Below are positions 53,888 to 63,689 of a stretch of 64,000 bases of DNA, one piece after another; position 1 is the first letter of the stretch; each line of letters opens with the position of its first letter. This DNA is from Candidatus Fermentithermobacillaceae bacterium. GTDB taxonomy: Bacteria > Bacillota > Sulfobacillia > Fermentithermobacillales > Fermentithermobacillaceae. Made by a program: the position numbers and the translations under genes. The notes beneath the pieces are model-generated. The model did no database searches and had not been told where the DNA came from. It saw nothing but the letters and a program-made list of their open reading frames with translations. The stretch lies in contig JAGPNG010000001.1 of NCBI GenBank assembly GCA_018052475.1, positions 81,506 to 145,505 on the forward strand, in the 5' to 3' direction.

Positions 53888-54912
53888 AGATCCTCAAAAA
53901 GCCCCTTTCTACCGGCCGACTCGCCAAGCACGTAGGTCACGCCTTTTTGGGTGGCTACCCTTCCCCTGGGAGTCCTTTCCAAAAAACCCATTTGGAGCAA
54001 ATAGGGTTCGTAAACGTCTTCCAAGGTGCCGGGATCTTCGCTCAGACAAGCGGCAAGCGTTGATATTCCAACGGGTCCTCCTCCGTAGTTTTCCACAAGA
54101 GCCGAAAGAAGTTGCCGGTCTAGCCCATCTAGTCCATTGGGATCGATGTCCATCAGCGCCAACGATTCTATGGCGATGTCTTTATGTATGGTGCCGTCGC
54201 CTTTTACTTGGGCGTAGTCTCGTACGCGCCTCAAAAGCCTATTTGCAATCCTTGGGGTACCTCTTGATCTTCTTGCAATTTCCAGCGCCGCTTCCTCATC
54301 GATTGAAACTCCAAGGATCTTGGCTGATCTCCAAATCACTTGAAACAATTCATGCTCGCTGTAAAACTCCAATCTAAAAGATATTCCAAACCTATCTCTT
54401 AATGGGGACGTGAGAAGTCCGCTCCTAGTAGTAGCTGCTATGAGAGTAAACCTAGGCAATTTGAGGCGATATGTACGCGCACCAGGCCCTTTGCCCGCGA
54501 TCCAATCGAAACTGAAATCTTCCATGGCCGGATACAACGCTTCTTCGGCCTGACGGTTCAACCTGTGAACCTCGTCGATAAACAAGACATCCCTATCTTG
54601 GAGGCTCGTAAGAATAGCTACTAGGTCGCCCGACCTTTCGATTGCAGGTCCCGAGGTTACTCTAATGCCTACTCCAAGCTCTGCGGCAATGATATGAGCA
54701 AGTGTGGTCTTGCCAAGCCCAGGCGGACCTGATAGCAATACGTGATCTACCGCATCCTGCCTTTGTTTGGCTGCTTCAATATAGACTGAGAGATTATCTT
54801 TGACTCGCTGCTGCCCAATATACTCGGATAAGGTAGCGGGCCTCAGAGAAACCTCCACTATCTCATCTTCAGGAGTGACTTCCCTAGATATCAGAGATCT
54901 AGAATCTTGCAA
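53884..54912 (-). CDS. ruvB: Holliday junction branch-migration ATPase RuvB
   Basis: 342 residues. [12 protein letters not shown], Walker [13 protein letters not shown], Walker [12 protein letters not shown], the sensor [17 protein letters not shown] and the C-terminal winged helix ([16 protein letters not shown]) are complete. It drives branch migration with RuvA. TTG start overlaps ruvA by 14 bases; the nearest GGGAGG is 12 bases away. Confidence 0.96.
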   Translation of the reverse strand: MQDSRSLISREVTPEDEIVEVSLRPATLSEYIGQQRVKDNLSVYIEAAKQRQDAVDHVLLSGPPGLGKTTLAHIIAAELGVGIRVTSGPAIERSGDLVAILTSLQDRDVLFIDEVHRLNRQAEEALYPAMEDFSFDWIAGKGPGARTYRLKLPRFTLIAATTRSGLLTSPLRDRFGISFRLEFYSEHELFQVIWRSAKILGVSIDEEAALEIARRSRGTPRIANRLLRRVRDYAQVKGDGTIHKDIAIESLALMDIDPNGLDGLDRQLLSALVENYGGGPVGISTLAACLSEDPGTLEDVYEPYLLQMGFLERTPRGRVATQKGVTYVLGESAGRKGLFEDL

Positions 54913-55486
54913 GGTATTTCAACGCCTCCCGCAGTAATGTTTCAAGATCCTTATCACCTACGCTTTTACTTGCACTAAGGATAGACGACTCAGCTTCTTG
55001 TCTGGTATAGCCTAGTGCCAAAAGCGCCTCGATTCCTTCATCTATGACAGTCCCCGGTTCTCCGATTTGCGCCCGAGCTTCGTCGGATAACCCAATCTTA
55101 TCTCTTAACTCTACTACAATTCTTCCTGCGCTCTTCTTCCCTATCCCCGGAATTCTGGTAAGCGTATGCTCATCTCGAGACAAGACGGCCTTGTAGAATT
55201 CCTGAACCGAAAGGGTAGACAAAACTGCGAGAGCGGTCCTGGGCCCAACACCTTGCACCTTCAAAAGCATATCGAAAAGCGTTCTCTCTTCAGGATTCTT
55301 GAAACCGTACAAATGCAGGCCATCATCACGAAGTAAAAGTCGTGTATGCAGGTGGACATCATCATTAAATGGTAAAGCATCCAGGAGGCCCGAAGGCACA
55401 TTCACCTCAAACCCCATGCCTCCGACCATGATAGTCACATTATCTTTGCTTTTTGAAATCACAGTGCCTTTTATCTCAGATATCAT
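54899..55486 (-). CDS. ruvA: Holliday junction-binding protein RuvA
   Basis: 195 residues. OB-fold N-terminus ([20 protein letters not shown]), two helix-hairpin-helix motifs ([15 protein letters not shown] and [19 protein letters not shown]) and a C-terminal domain III ([16 protein letters not shown]). It binds four-way junctions as a tetramer and loads RuvB. Four-base overlap with ruvC. Confidence 0.95.
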   Translation of the reverse strand: MISEIKGTVISKSKDNVTIMVGGMGFEVNVPSGLLDALPFNDDVHLHTRLLLRDDGLHLYGFKNPEERTLFDMLLKVQGVGPRTALAVLSTLSVQEFYKAVLSRDEHTLTRIPGIGKKSAGRIVVELRDKIGLSDEARAQIGEPGTVIDEGIEALLALGYTRQEAESSILSASKSVGDKDLETLLREALKYLARF

Positions 55487-56016
55487 TTTGAAATATCATT
55501 TCCCTTTTCTGATGCTGTGTCCCGACTGCGATCTAAGGTATCTGCAAAAGATCTTTTGATACCCGCGGATACTGCTATTGCAAGAGCATCACAAACGTCG
55601 TCAGGCTCGGGTATGACGGCTAACCCTAAGATGCTCTTTATCATGATCCCTACCTGCTCTTTAGTAGCATTGCCGTAACCGACTATGAAAGACTTTACCT
55701 GAAGGGGTGTGACTTCTTCCACAGATATGCCGCGTTCGCCGCCTACCAACAAACAAACGCCCCTTGCATGCCCAACGGCAATAGCGGTTTTCACGTTCTT
55801 GGCAAAAAACACTTGCTCTACGCCCATTAGATCGGGACGGTATCTATCTACCAGGGAACCTATGCCTTCGTAGATGGACAATAGTCTCATGGGAAGCAAT
55901 TCTTCTTTAGGGGTGGAAAGACACCCATAGCCGCCCACCTTAAACTCGTGACCGTCCGAGTCTACGATACCCCACCCGGTACGCGCAATGCCTGGGTCTA
56001 TACCAAGGATTCGCAT
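55483..56016 (-). CDS. ruvC: Holliday junction resolvase RuvC
   Basis: 177 residues from ATG 56016, the third of three ATGs and the best spaced from GGAGGT. RNase H-like acidic residues appear in GIDPGIARTG, MGVEQVFF and the late DDVCDALAIA. It cuts Holliday junctions symmetrically. It follows yebC, 33-40 bases downstream; no LexA-like palindrome was seen in that gap. Confidence 0.94.
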   Translation of the reverse strand: MRILGIDPGIARTGWGIVDSDGHEFKVGGYGCLSTPKEELLPMRLLSIYEGIGSLVDRYRPDLMGVEQVFFAKNVKTAIAVGHARGVCLLVGGERGISVEEVTPLQVKSFIVGYGNATKEQVGIMIKSILGLAVIPEPDDVCDALAIAVSAGIKRSFADTLDRSRDTASEKGNDISK

Positions 56017-56055
56017 CATCATACCTCCGAATACTTGTTCGACCTAAAGAGAACG

Positions 56056-56814
56056 TTACGAGTCTTCACCTATGCTCTCGCTTAGAATTTCATCCGGAAT
56101 ATCGAAATTCGCGTACACCCTTGAAACGTCCTCGTGGGATTCGAGCAAATCGAACAGGTTAAGCATCTTCCTCGCTTCATCTCCATCGAGCTTAACATAT
56201 GATTTTGGTATCATAGTCAATTCAGCCGTCTGAATACTTGCGCCTGCTTTTTCCAGCGCCAGTTTCACTTTCTCAAGTTCCCCGGGCTCCGAATACACCT
56301 CATAGCAGTCTTCGCCGGCTTCTACATCCAGGGCACCTGCTTCGATGCACATTTCAAGTACCTGATCTTCGCTGAAATTCCCCTTGTCAATGGCAATATA
56401 GCCTCTGAGGTCAAAAAGCCATGACACTGCGCCCACTTCGGCCATTTTGCCTCCGTGTTTAGAAAAGATGTGCCTTATGTCTGAAGCGCTACGATTCCTA
56501 TTGTCCGTTGCAACCTCAACAAGAACGGCAACACCGCCGGGTCCGTAACCTTCGTACACGATCTCCTCTATTTGTCCGCCTTCTATCTCACCTGTGCCCC
56601 TCTTTATCGCCCTAGTAATACTATCCATAGGGACGTTTGACTGCCTGGCCTTATCTATGGCCATCTTAAGCCTGAAGTTAGTATCCGGATTCCCTCCGCC
56701 ATGTCTAGCGGCAATAGTTATGTCCCGTAGAGCCTTCGAAATAACGTTTGAACGCTGAGCATCGACTTTTGCTTTCTTTCTCTTGATATTTGCCCATTTT
56801 GAATGTCCTGACAA
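56056..56814 (-). CDS. yebC: YebC/TACO1-family regulator
   Basis: 252 residues. SGHSKWANIKRKKAKVDAQR at the N-terminus, GGGNPDTNFRL, AIKRGTGE, YEGYGPGGVAVLVE and KHGGKMAEVGAVSWLF are highly conserved YebC motifs. Members act as transcription factors or, as recently recognised, ribosome-associated factors at proline stretches. Located before ruvC as in many bacteria; two bases after nadE. Confidence 0.95.
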   Translation of the reverse strand: MSGHSKWANIKRKKAKVDAQRSNVISKALRDITIAARHGGGNPDTNFRLKMAIDKARQSNVPMDSITRAIKRGTGEIEGGQIEEIVYEGYGPGGVAVLVEVATDNRNRSASDIRHIFSKHGGKMAEVGAVSWLFDLRGYIAIDKGNFSEDQVLEMCIEAGALDVEAGEDCYEVYSEPGELEKVKLALEKAGASIQTAELTMIPKSYVKLDGDEARKMLNLFDLLESHEDVSRVYANFDIPDEILSESIGEDS

Positions 56815-56816
56815 GG

Positions 56817-57560
56817 TTATTCCTCCTTTAGTTCGGTACCAACATGAGGCATCGGTGGGACATTCCGTTTGTGTTCGGTTCTTAAGTGCATGTCTAGTAT
56901 TCTTGATTCAACCTGAGGAGATACCTTTTTGCCTGAAACGTAAGCATCCAGATCTTCGTACTTGAGTCCCATCTCTTTCTCATCGGTCTGTCCTTCCCAA
57001 AGACCGCCTGACGGGGCCTTCTCAATGATCCTATCAGGAACGCCCAAGAACCGTGCAAGTTCTCTGACCTCTGCTTTTTTAAGATCTGCAAGAGGCAACA
57101 TGTCAACTCCGCCATCGCCGTACTTGGTAAAGTACCCCACGAACCATTCGGGCTTGTTAGTAGTACCGACTACCATGTAGTTCATCAAATTAGCGAAATA
57201 ATAAAGGACCGCCATGCGAAGCCTTGGCTTCAAATTCGCCTCAGGAAGCATGTTGTCACCGGGCGGTTCCGGCAGCGATTTCGTCAACACGTCGTATGTG
57301 GGTGTAAGGTCTATAACTCTGTGCTCGCAACCAAACTGTGTGAGCACATCTATAGCATCCTCTACGTCTTTGGCCTGAGAATGACATGGTAGCACCAAAC
57401 CCATACAATTATCTCCCCATGCCCGTTTGGCCAAGCCTACCAGGAGAGAAGAATCCACCCCACCGGAGACCCCAAATACACCACCTTTGGCACCCGCTGA
57501 AAGACTCATCTCTTTCATCCAGTTTGATATATACACGGCAACTTTCTCCGGGTCCCGCAA
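56817..57560 (-). CDS. nadE: NH3-dependent NAD+ synthetase
   Basis: About 247 residues from TTG 57560, which GGAGGTG precedes by six bases; ATG 57575 lacks such a site. PP-loop GVSGGVDSSL, GTTNKPEWFVGYFTKYGDGG, DLKKAEVRELARFLGVP and KAPSGGLWEGQTDE identify ammonia-using NadE without a glutaminase domain. It makes NAD from deamido-NAD. First gene of the long - strand unit down to yajC. The 168 bases between it and the tyrS stop contain no recognisable gene or hairpin. Confidence 0.94.
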   Translation of the reverse strand: MRDPEKVAVYISNWMKEMSLSAGAKGGVFGVSGGVDSSLLVGLAKRAWGDNCMGLVLPCHSQAKDVEDAIDVLTQFGCEHRVIDLTPTYDVLTKSLPEPPGDNMLPEANLKPRLRMAVLYYFANLMNYMVVGTTNKPEWFVGYFTKYGDGGVDMLPLADLKKAEVRELARFLGVPDRIIEKAPSGGLWEGQTDEKEMGLKYEDLDAYVSGKKVSPQVESRILDMHLRTEHKRNVPPMPHVGTELKEE

Positions 57561-57728
57561 AAGTAACACCTCCATCTTGCTCTTACAAAACTATTATCCC
57601 TCATAAGGCACTATCTTGTGAAGCAATGAACGAAAAATTGCCATTAACTGGTGAGGGCAAAGGGACTATGTACGCAATAATCGATAAACGGGATAGCACA
57701 CGACCTCTTGGAGTAAATAGAGTTTCCG

Positions 57729-58967
57729 CTAATCCAGAGATATGCGGCAAACTCGCCTTTTTCCAACGCGAAGGACAATCCCTTCCTGAACTCTAACAGT
57801 AGCTGAAACGTCCTCAACGCGTTTTTCGTCTACTCTGACTGCACCGCTTTCGATCAATCGCTTTGCTTCGGATATTGAAGGAACAAGTCCGCACATATGA
57901 AGCAGCTTAGGAAGAGGAATCTCTTCTCCTAGCCGGACCCCTTCGAGCTTCACCGTATCTATGTCTTTAGGAAGACAATCGTCTCTAAAAACCCGTTGAA
58001 AGTCTTCCTCTGCCGATTTCGCAGAAGCACTACCATGAAACTCTTCTACAATCCTTCTTGCCAACTCCATCTTTGCCTCCATGGGGTGGCGCTTTCCGCT
58101 TTCAATGCTTTTTCTCAGAGCGTTTCCATACCCCGCCGGTTCGCCCAAAACCAATTCAAAATAGTCGCCCATTAGTTCATCTGGAATAGACATTACCTTG
58201 CCATACATCTCGTTTGGCTCATCGGTTACTCCTATATAATTGCCCAAACTCTTGGACATTTTTTCTTTGCCGTCTGTACCAATCAAAAGCGGCATAGTAA
58301 TCGCAATTTGAGGCTCAATACCATAATTGGGCTGGATGTCTCTTCCGACCAGAAGATTGAAAGTCTGGTCCGTGCCGCCAAGCTCTACATCTGCCTTTAT
58401 CGCCACCGAATCATACGCCTGAGCCAGAGGGTACAAGAACTCGTGCACCCCTATTGGTTGCCCCTCTGTGAAGCGCTTGTGAAAATCGTCTCTCTCGATC
58501 ATGCGAGCAACAGTAAACTTAGACGAAAGTTCGATTATGTCGGTAAACGTGAGGGGTGCCAACCATGTGGAATTGAACACAACGTGAGTCTTGTGAGGAT
58601 CAAGTATTAGGGTAGCTTGCTCATGATACGTCTTGGCATTCGCTAATACTTCTTCCCTGGACAGCTGCTGTCTCGTTTTGGATTTTCCGCTAGGATCACC
58701 GATCATACCTGTGAAATCGCCTATTACGAAGTATATTTCGTGTCCTAGCTCCTGAAACTCCCTGAGTTTTCTCATCACGACCACATGGCCGAGGTGAATA
58801 TCAGGTGCGCTAGGATCTACCCCAAGCTTTATTCGCAAGGGAGTTTTTCTCACAATTGATCTTTCAAGTTTGGCTCTAAGCTCGCTTTCGGTCACAAGCA
58901 TGGCAGTCCTTTGCTTTATGACATCAATCTGCCGATCAATCTCATCTTTTAGTTTCTCTTTTCCCAA
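57729..58967 (-). CDS. tyrS: Tyrosyl-tRNA synthetase
   Basis: 412 residues. Class Ic Rossmann fold with HLGH (HIGH motif, near 57) and KMSKS (near 235); the C-terminal S4 domain (PSISEAKRLIESGAVRVDEKRV) binds tRNA. Length and motifs fit the TyrZ-like bacterial group. TTG start with GGAGGTG about eight bases upstream. A T-box leader, common for tyrS in Firmicutes, was not seen in the 254-base gap upstream. Confidence 0.95.
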   Translation of the reverse strand: MGKEKLKDEIDRQIDVIKQRTAMLVTESELRAKLERSIVRKTPLRIKLGVDPSAPDIHLGHVVVMRKLREFQELGHEIYFVIGDFTGMIGDPSGKSKTRQQLSREEVLANAKTYHEQATLILDPHKTHVVFNSTWLAPLTFTDIIELSSKFTVARMIERDDFHKRFTEGQPIGVHEFLYPLAQAYDSVAIKADVELGGTDQTFNLLVGRDIQPNYGIEPQIAITMPLLIGTDGKEKMSKSLGNYIGVTDEPNEMYGKVMSIPDELMGDYFELVLGEPAGYGNALRKSIESGKRHPMEAKMELARRIVEEFHGSASAKSAEEDFQRVFRDDCLPKDIDTVKLEGVRLGEEIPLPKLLHMCGLVPSISEAKRLIESGAVRVDEKRVEDVSATVRVQEGIVLRVGKRRVCRISLD

Positions 58968-58998
58968 AAGCGATACACCTCCTTGGGCTTTTCGTTAA

Positions 58999-59007
58999 AT
59001 TATATCA
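58999..59007 (-). promoter_or_regulatory. Extended -10 promoter for tyrS
   Basis: On the - strand TGATATAAT, identical to the gntR element, lies 31 bases before the tyrS TTG. No clear -35. Confidence 0.5.
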
Positions 59008-59099
59008 TCCTTTGCACACTTAAGAGGAAACATTGAACATACTGCGAATTAGTACTTGGGGCAAACGTCCGTTTCTCAAAAACGCCCTTTACGGTTAAA

Positions 59100-59108
59100 T
59101 GGTATAAT
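59100..59108 (+). promoter_or_regulatory. Extended -10 promoter for the class A PBP gene
   Basis: TGGTATAAT fits TGnTATAAT and would start transcription near 59115, leaving a leader of about 105 bases. Together with the element at 58999-59007 it fills the divergent 254-base gap between tyrS and the PBP gene; the rest of that gap shows nothing recognisable. Confidence 0.5.
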
Positions 59109-59221
59109 AGTGACACTTTTATAGCATCTTACCGTCTAATAAGTTTTGGAGAGTATAATAAGATCCAAAGAGATCGCTGAATTGAGCACAAAAGAACCGT
59201 AAGCCGTTCGGGGGTAAGAAC

Positions 59222-61294
59222 ATGGCAAAGAAAAGAAGGCGCAAAAAGCAAGGTCCCCGAGTCTTAGACCTTATCATATACCTACTTTTGGCCACCCTTT
59301 TGATAGGTGCCTGTTTCTCAATAATCGTCATAGTATCTGCGTACAAAGACCTTCCGGACCTGTCGAACCTGGAGCCAAAGGCCAGTGCTACCTCTATCTT
59401 GTATGACGGTCAGGGCGAGGTGTGGACCGAGTTGAAATCGGGAGAATACAGGATCCCCATCCCCATAGAAGAAATGCCATCTCACCTTCTAGATGCCGTG
59501 CTTGCCGCAGAAGACCATAGGTTTTACTCGCACCCCGGTTTCGATCTCCGCGCAATACTCAGGGCCCTTTATCAGAACATTACTGACGCTTCAAGCCTAC
59601 AGGGCGGAAGCACAATCACTCAGCAGCTGGCTAAAATAGCGTTTCTCGAACCGGACCGGACTCTTAAGAGAAAAGTTCAGGACGTAATGGTAGCTACGCT
59701 GCTTGAGCGAAAGTATACCAAAGATGAGATACTGGAGATGTATGTGAATCAAATTCCATTTGGCCGTGGAGCATATGGCGTAGAGGCGGCGGCGAGAGCT
59801 TATTTCAACAAACCCGCGTCTGAACTTGATGTAGAAGAATCTGCTTTTCTGGCAGGAATCATAAGGGCACCTTCATACTACGGTTCCAAATCCAATCTTG
59901 AGGAAGGACTCAACCGGAGGAACACTGTCCTGGGACAGATGGCAGAATATGGTTTCCTTTCTCCTGATGAGGCAGAAATCTACAAGCAGAGACCTTTGAA
60001 TATAGTCGATTATTCCCCAATGGTCGTTACTGAGGGCGGGTATTTCCTGGATTACGTTCTGGAGTACCTTCTTTCGCGCTATTCATCGGACATGGTGTAC
60101 GGAGGAGGGCTAAGAGTATATACGACATACAGCCCATCGGCGCAGAAAGCTGCAGAAGCGGCAGTAAAGGATGTGCTTGATCCGGTATTTCCATACAAAG
60201 AAGATGAGCCAAACATAGAATGCGCTGCAGTTGTAATGGATGTAAAAACGGGTCACCTTCTAGCATTAGTCGGAGGTCGAAAGCATGAAGGAATGCTCGG
60301 CTGGAATAGAGCTACCGACTCCCGGAGACAACCCGGCTCCGCTTTCAAGCCAATCGCTGTGTACATTCCCGCGCTCGAGGCTGGAATGGGCCCGTACACG
60401 GTAATCGACGACGCTCCGGTGACCTGGGTCGATCCTGCCACCAAGGAGAGTTTCTCACCGAGAAACTATAGCGGGACATTTCAAGGACTTGTTACAATGC
60501 GCAAAGCCGTGGTTCAATCGCTAAACGTTGTGGCGTGCAAAGTGCAGGATATGGTAGGGATCGAAAAGAGTTTCGAGACAGCAGAAGCATTAGGCATAAC
60601 TACTCTCGTAAAAACTCCTATAGAGGGCGGACGCTCAGATCTTACGAGATCTCTTGCCCTAGGAGGTCTCACCTATGGAGTAACGCCTCTTGATATGACG
60701 GTTGCCTTTGGTACCATAGCCAACCAGGGAATCAAAGTCGAACCTATTGCCGTTCTAAAAGTCGAAGATATGGATGGAAATGTGCTTGAAGAAAATACCG
60801 CAAAGAAGACGATAGTCATTTCAGAAGAATCTGCATACCTTATGACAAGCATGCTAAGAGATGCCATTACGGTACCCGGTGGAACCGGTGGCAATGCATA
60901 TTTCGGAAGGCCTGCCGCAGGCAAGACGGGAACCACCAGCGACTGGAAAGATGCGTGGTTCTGCGGCTATACCCCGAGTAAGGTAGGGGTTGTCTGGATG
61001 GGATATGACCAGGAAAAAACCATGTCTCAATGGAAGATAACAGGAGGAACATATCCTGCACGAATTTGGAACCGAATGATGAGCAAAATCTCTGAGGGAA
61101 CGCCCGTAGAAGATTTCGCAAAACCTTCTTCTATCATAACGATTCAGGTGTGCAATAAATCTGGACTCTTGCCGGGACTGTACTGTCCTCCTGAAAACAT
61201 AATCACGGAAATCGCAGCCAAAGGAAAACAGCCGAACTCACTATGCAACTACCACCGCGAAACAGTTCCGGAGGGAGGCAGCGGCTCGAATTAG
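59222..61294 (+). CDS. Class A penicillin-binding protein (PBP1A type)
   Basis: 690 residues: very basic start (AKKRRRKKQ), one membrane anchor (about 17-40), GT51 glycosyltransferase with AAEDHRFYSHPG (Glu97), GGSTITQQLAK and FGRGAYGVEAAA, then a transpeptidase with PGSAFKP (Ser373), QSLNV and KTGTT (Lys568). It both polymerises and cross-links glycan strands. A Cys-containing tail (VCNKSGLLPGLYCP) is common in such proteins. GGGGGT lies seven bases before the ATG. Convergent with mutS2, with 25 bases between the stops. Confidence 0.94.
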   Translation: MAKKRRRKKQGPRVLDLIIYLLLATLLIGACFSIIVIVSAYKDLPDLSNLEPKASATSILYDGQGEVWTELKSGEYRIPIPIEEMPSHLLDAVLAAEDHRFYSHPGFDLRAILRALYQNITDASSLQGGSTITQQLAKIAFLEPDRTLKRKVQDVMVATLLERKYTKDEILEMYVNQIPFGRGAYGVEAAARAYFNKPASELDVEESAFLAGIIRAPSYYGSKSNLEEGLNRRNTVLGQMAEYGFLSPDEAEIYKQRPLNIVDYSPMVVTEGGYFLDYVLEYLLSRYSSDMVYGGGLRVYTTYSPSAQKAAEAAVKDVLDPVFPYKEDEPNIECAAVVMDVKTGHLLALVGGRKHEGMLGWNRATDSRRQPGSAFKPIAVYIPALEAGMGPYTVIDDAPVTWVDPATKESFSPRNYSGTFQGLVTMRKAVVQSLNVVACKVQDMVGIEKSFETAEALGITTLVKTPIEGGRSDLTRSLALGGLTYGVTPLDMTVAFGTIANQGIKVEPIAVLKVEDMDGNVLEENTAKKTIVISEESAYLMTSMLRDAITVPGGTGGNAYFGRPAAGKTGTTSDWKDAWFCGYTPSKVGVVWMGYDQEKTMSQWKITGGTYPARIWNRMMSKISEGTPVEDFAKPSSIITIQVCNKSGLLPGLYCPPENIITEIAAKGKQPNSLCNYHRETVPEGGSGSN

Positions 61295-61319
61295 TAGATT
61301 TGGGAAACTCTATTAAGCT

Positions 61320-63689
61320 TCATCTTTTTAGTTTCACGACAGTAACACCGGTTCCGCCTTCCGACGGCTCTCCAATACGATAGCTATCCACGTACTTCGT
61401 GGAGGCATCCAGATATTCCTCGACAGCCTTCCTCAGAACACCTGTCCCTTTACCGTGAATGATCCTCACTTGCGGTAAGGAGGCCATGAAAGCATCGTCT
61501 AAGTACTTGTCCAGCACTGCCCATGCTTCTTCCTTCGTCATTCCGCGCAAGTCTATTTCACTAGAAATGGGTTTGCTTTCTCCGGATGATACAAGATCAA
61601 CCCGCGGAGCTGACATCCGCTTTCTTCTTCCAAGACTGTCCACGCTCCTTAGTTGACCAATATCGACCCTTAGTTTGAAGTCCCCTACTTGTACAAGAAC
61701 TCTATCCAAAGAAGTTGGACTCTCCAATACTATTGCCGGTTCAGAAAACCCAATCACCCTTACTTGGAGTCCCGGTTCGAGTTCATCGGGAGTCACCGGT
61801 TCACCCGGCACATCATCTTCTTCGTCCAAAACCATATCGCCTTGAGCCTCTCGCAATCTACCTCTGATTTCGGAAGCCTTTGCGTTAACTTCCGCCAAAG
61901 TCTTAGACTGGGCCTGCCTAATCTCGTCCAGAGATCTCTCGAACTCAGCCCTGGCTCGCATTATCACAGCCTTAGCCTCGCGCTTGGCATCATTTATGAT
62001 CTTCTTCCGCTCTCTTTCTAGACTTGCCAACTTATTCTCATACTCAGCTCGAAGTCTCTCACTTAGCGCTCTTTCACTGGATGCTCTCTGGGCCTCCATG
62101 CGAGCTGTCTGAGAAGCGACTTCCATCTCAGCAATAACATCTTCGAGCCTGACTACATCTTCTTGCATATACTCCCTTGCCATCGCCAGAACATCATCAT
62201 CCAAGCCGAGGCGCTTGGCGACCAAGAAGGCGTTTGACCGTCCGGGTCTTCCGAGAACAAGCCTAAAAGTAGGTACCATATTCACGGGATCCCACTCCAT
62301 ACTCGCGTTGGACATGCCAGGGGTTTTCTGAGCCATAACTTTGAGCTCACCGTAGTGGCTGGTAACTATGCACAACGCCCCTGATTCGTGAATCTTCGTT
62401 AGTATCGCTTGAGCCAACGCCGCACCCTCTTTGGGATCTGTACCTGCTCCAAGTTCATCGATAAGGACTAGCTTCCCAGGGCCTGCAGCTATAAGTATGT
62501 TCCTTATGTTTTCCATGTGCGCCGAGAACGTGCTAAGGTTCTCTTCGATCGACTGCTCATCACCGATATCGCACAAAATGTCTTGTATATCTCCAATCTC
62601 GGTGCCTCGATCACAAGGACAAGGCAAGCCCGCAAGCGCCATGCACACAAGCAATCCGGCTGTTTTTAGTGCCACCGTTTTGCCGCCCATATTGGGCCCG
62701 GTTATCACTATGGTTCGCCGTTCGGATTCGTCTAGCGAAAGATCCATAGGAACCGGCTCGTCTCTCAAAAGCGGATGCCATGCCTTGACCAAAGATAATC
62801 CCGGCTGTTCCTTTAGGGTAGGAAAACTGCCATTCCATTTCGAAACGAGCCTGGCTTTAGCCATACCAAGATCAAACTGTCCTAGGGCCTCTATGCCTTC
62901 TAGAATTTCGTGCCCTGACTCTGATATTGACTCAGATACTTCAGTCAGAATTCTATCGACTTCATCTCGCTCCATAAGTTCCAATCGTCTCAGTTGATTC
63001 GCCATTTCCACAAGTTCCGATGGCTCCAAAAACACAGTCTGCCCTGATGCCGACTGATCGTGGATAATCCCAGGCACTTTGGAAGCATACTCTTGCTTAA
63101 TTGGCAACACATACCGCCCGTTGCGGATTGTTACTATTGGCTCCTGGAGATAATCTGCAAAAGACCTTTGACGCGTGAGGTCTTCGGCGCGTTTTCTAAG
63201 CCTTTCCTGCGCTTGCCTCATAGACCCCCTTATAGTTCCCAATTTCTCACTCGCAGAATCCTTGATAACCCCTTGATCGTCGACAGTGCGCGCGAGCTTT
63301 TCAACTAGAAACGGCAGTCTGGGAATCATTTCTCTAATCCTATGGAGATTTATGAAATCCGTAGCCAATCGTCCGATCCAGGTTGACACCGTGTCAAACG
63401 CATTTAGCACCATCAGGATATCGCGCAATTCAACACCGGTTAATATTACACCCTGCATAGCACCGGATACCTTCACCCTTACGTCCGGAACTTCTCGGAG
63501 GGAAGGAGAAGACGTTGTCGAAATCGCCTGTTCGACCTCGCGGCCTACTTTCTGAAGCTCTTTCGCGCCTCGTACGCCGACAGGATATGCGTTTCTCGCA
63601 AGGGATTTGCCCATTGGCGTGTCTGTCTGAGCAGCCAACATTTCTTGTACTTTCTTGTACTCCAGTAGTTCAAGCGTCCTCGGGTTCAT
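61320..63689 (-). CDS. mutS2: Endonuclease MutS2
   Basis: 789 residues. Walker A GPNMGGKTVALKTAG (about 333), the DELGAGTDPKEGAAL signature, a long coiled coil (about 515-625) and a C-terminal Smr nuclease domain (IDLRGMTKEEA and RIIHGKGTGVLRKAV). The mismatch-binding domain I of MutS is missing, as expected. MutS2 suppresses homologous recombination in some bacteria and splits collided ribosomes in Bacillus. Its start overlaps the upstream thioredoxin-like gene by 20 bases. Confidence 0.95.
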   Translation of the reverse strand: MNPRTLELLEYKKVQEMLAAQTDTPMGKSLARNAYPVGVRGAKELQKVGREVEQAISTTSSPSLREVPDVRVKVSGAMQGVILTGVELRDILMVLNAFDTVSTWIGRLATDFINLHRIREMIPRLPFLVEKLARTVDDQGVIKDSASEKLGTIRGSMRQAQERLRKRAEDLTRQRSFADYLQEPIVTIRNGRYVLPIKQEYASKVPGIIHDQSASGQTVFLEPSELVEMANQLRRLELMERDEVDRILTEVSESISESGHEILEGIEALGQFDLGMAKARLVSKWNGSFPTLKEQPGLSLVKAWHPLLRDEPVPMDLSLDESERRTIVITGPNMGGKTVALKTAGLLVCMALAGLPCPCDRGTEIGDIQDILCDIGDEQSIEENLSTFSAHMENIRNILIAAGPGKLVLIDELGAGTDPKEGAALAQAILTKIHESGALCIVTSHYGELKVMAQKTPGMSNASMEWDPVNMVPTFRLVLGRPGRSNAFLVAKRLGLDDDVLAMAREYMQEDVVRLEDVIAEMEVASQTARMEAQRASSERALSERLRAEYENKLASLERERKKIINDAKREAKAVIMRARAEFERSLDEIRQAQSKTLAEVNAKASEIRGRLREAQGDMVLDEEDDVPGEPVTPDELEPGLQVRVIGFSEPAIVLESPTSLDRVLVQVGDFKLRVDIGQLRSVDSLGRRKRMSAPRVDLVSSGESKPISSEIDLRGMTKEEAWAVLDKYLDDAFMASLPQVRIIHGKGTGVLRKAVEEYLDASTKYVDSYRIGEPSEGGTGVTVVKLKR

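Noticed and set aside
57386-57796. 136-codon + strand frame across the nadE-tyrS gap
   Set aside because: Most of it is antisense to nadE and tyrS; the part in the gap has no ribosome-binding site or motif. I treat the gap as non-coding.
58968-59221. T-box leader upstream of tyrS
   Set aside because: No AGGGTGG-like T-box core or terminator/antiterminator pair appears on the - strand, and the putative promoter is too close to the gene.
62431-62997. 188-codon + strand frame inside mutS2
   Set aside because: It is antisense to the MutS2 ATPase domain, is Ser-rich, and has no family resemblance.
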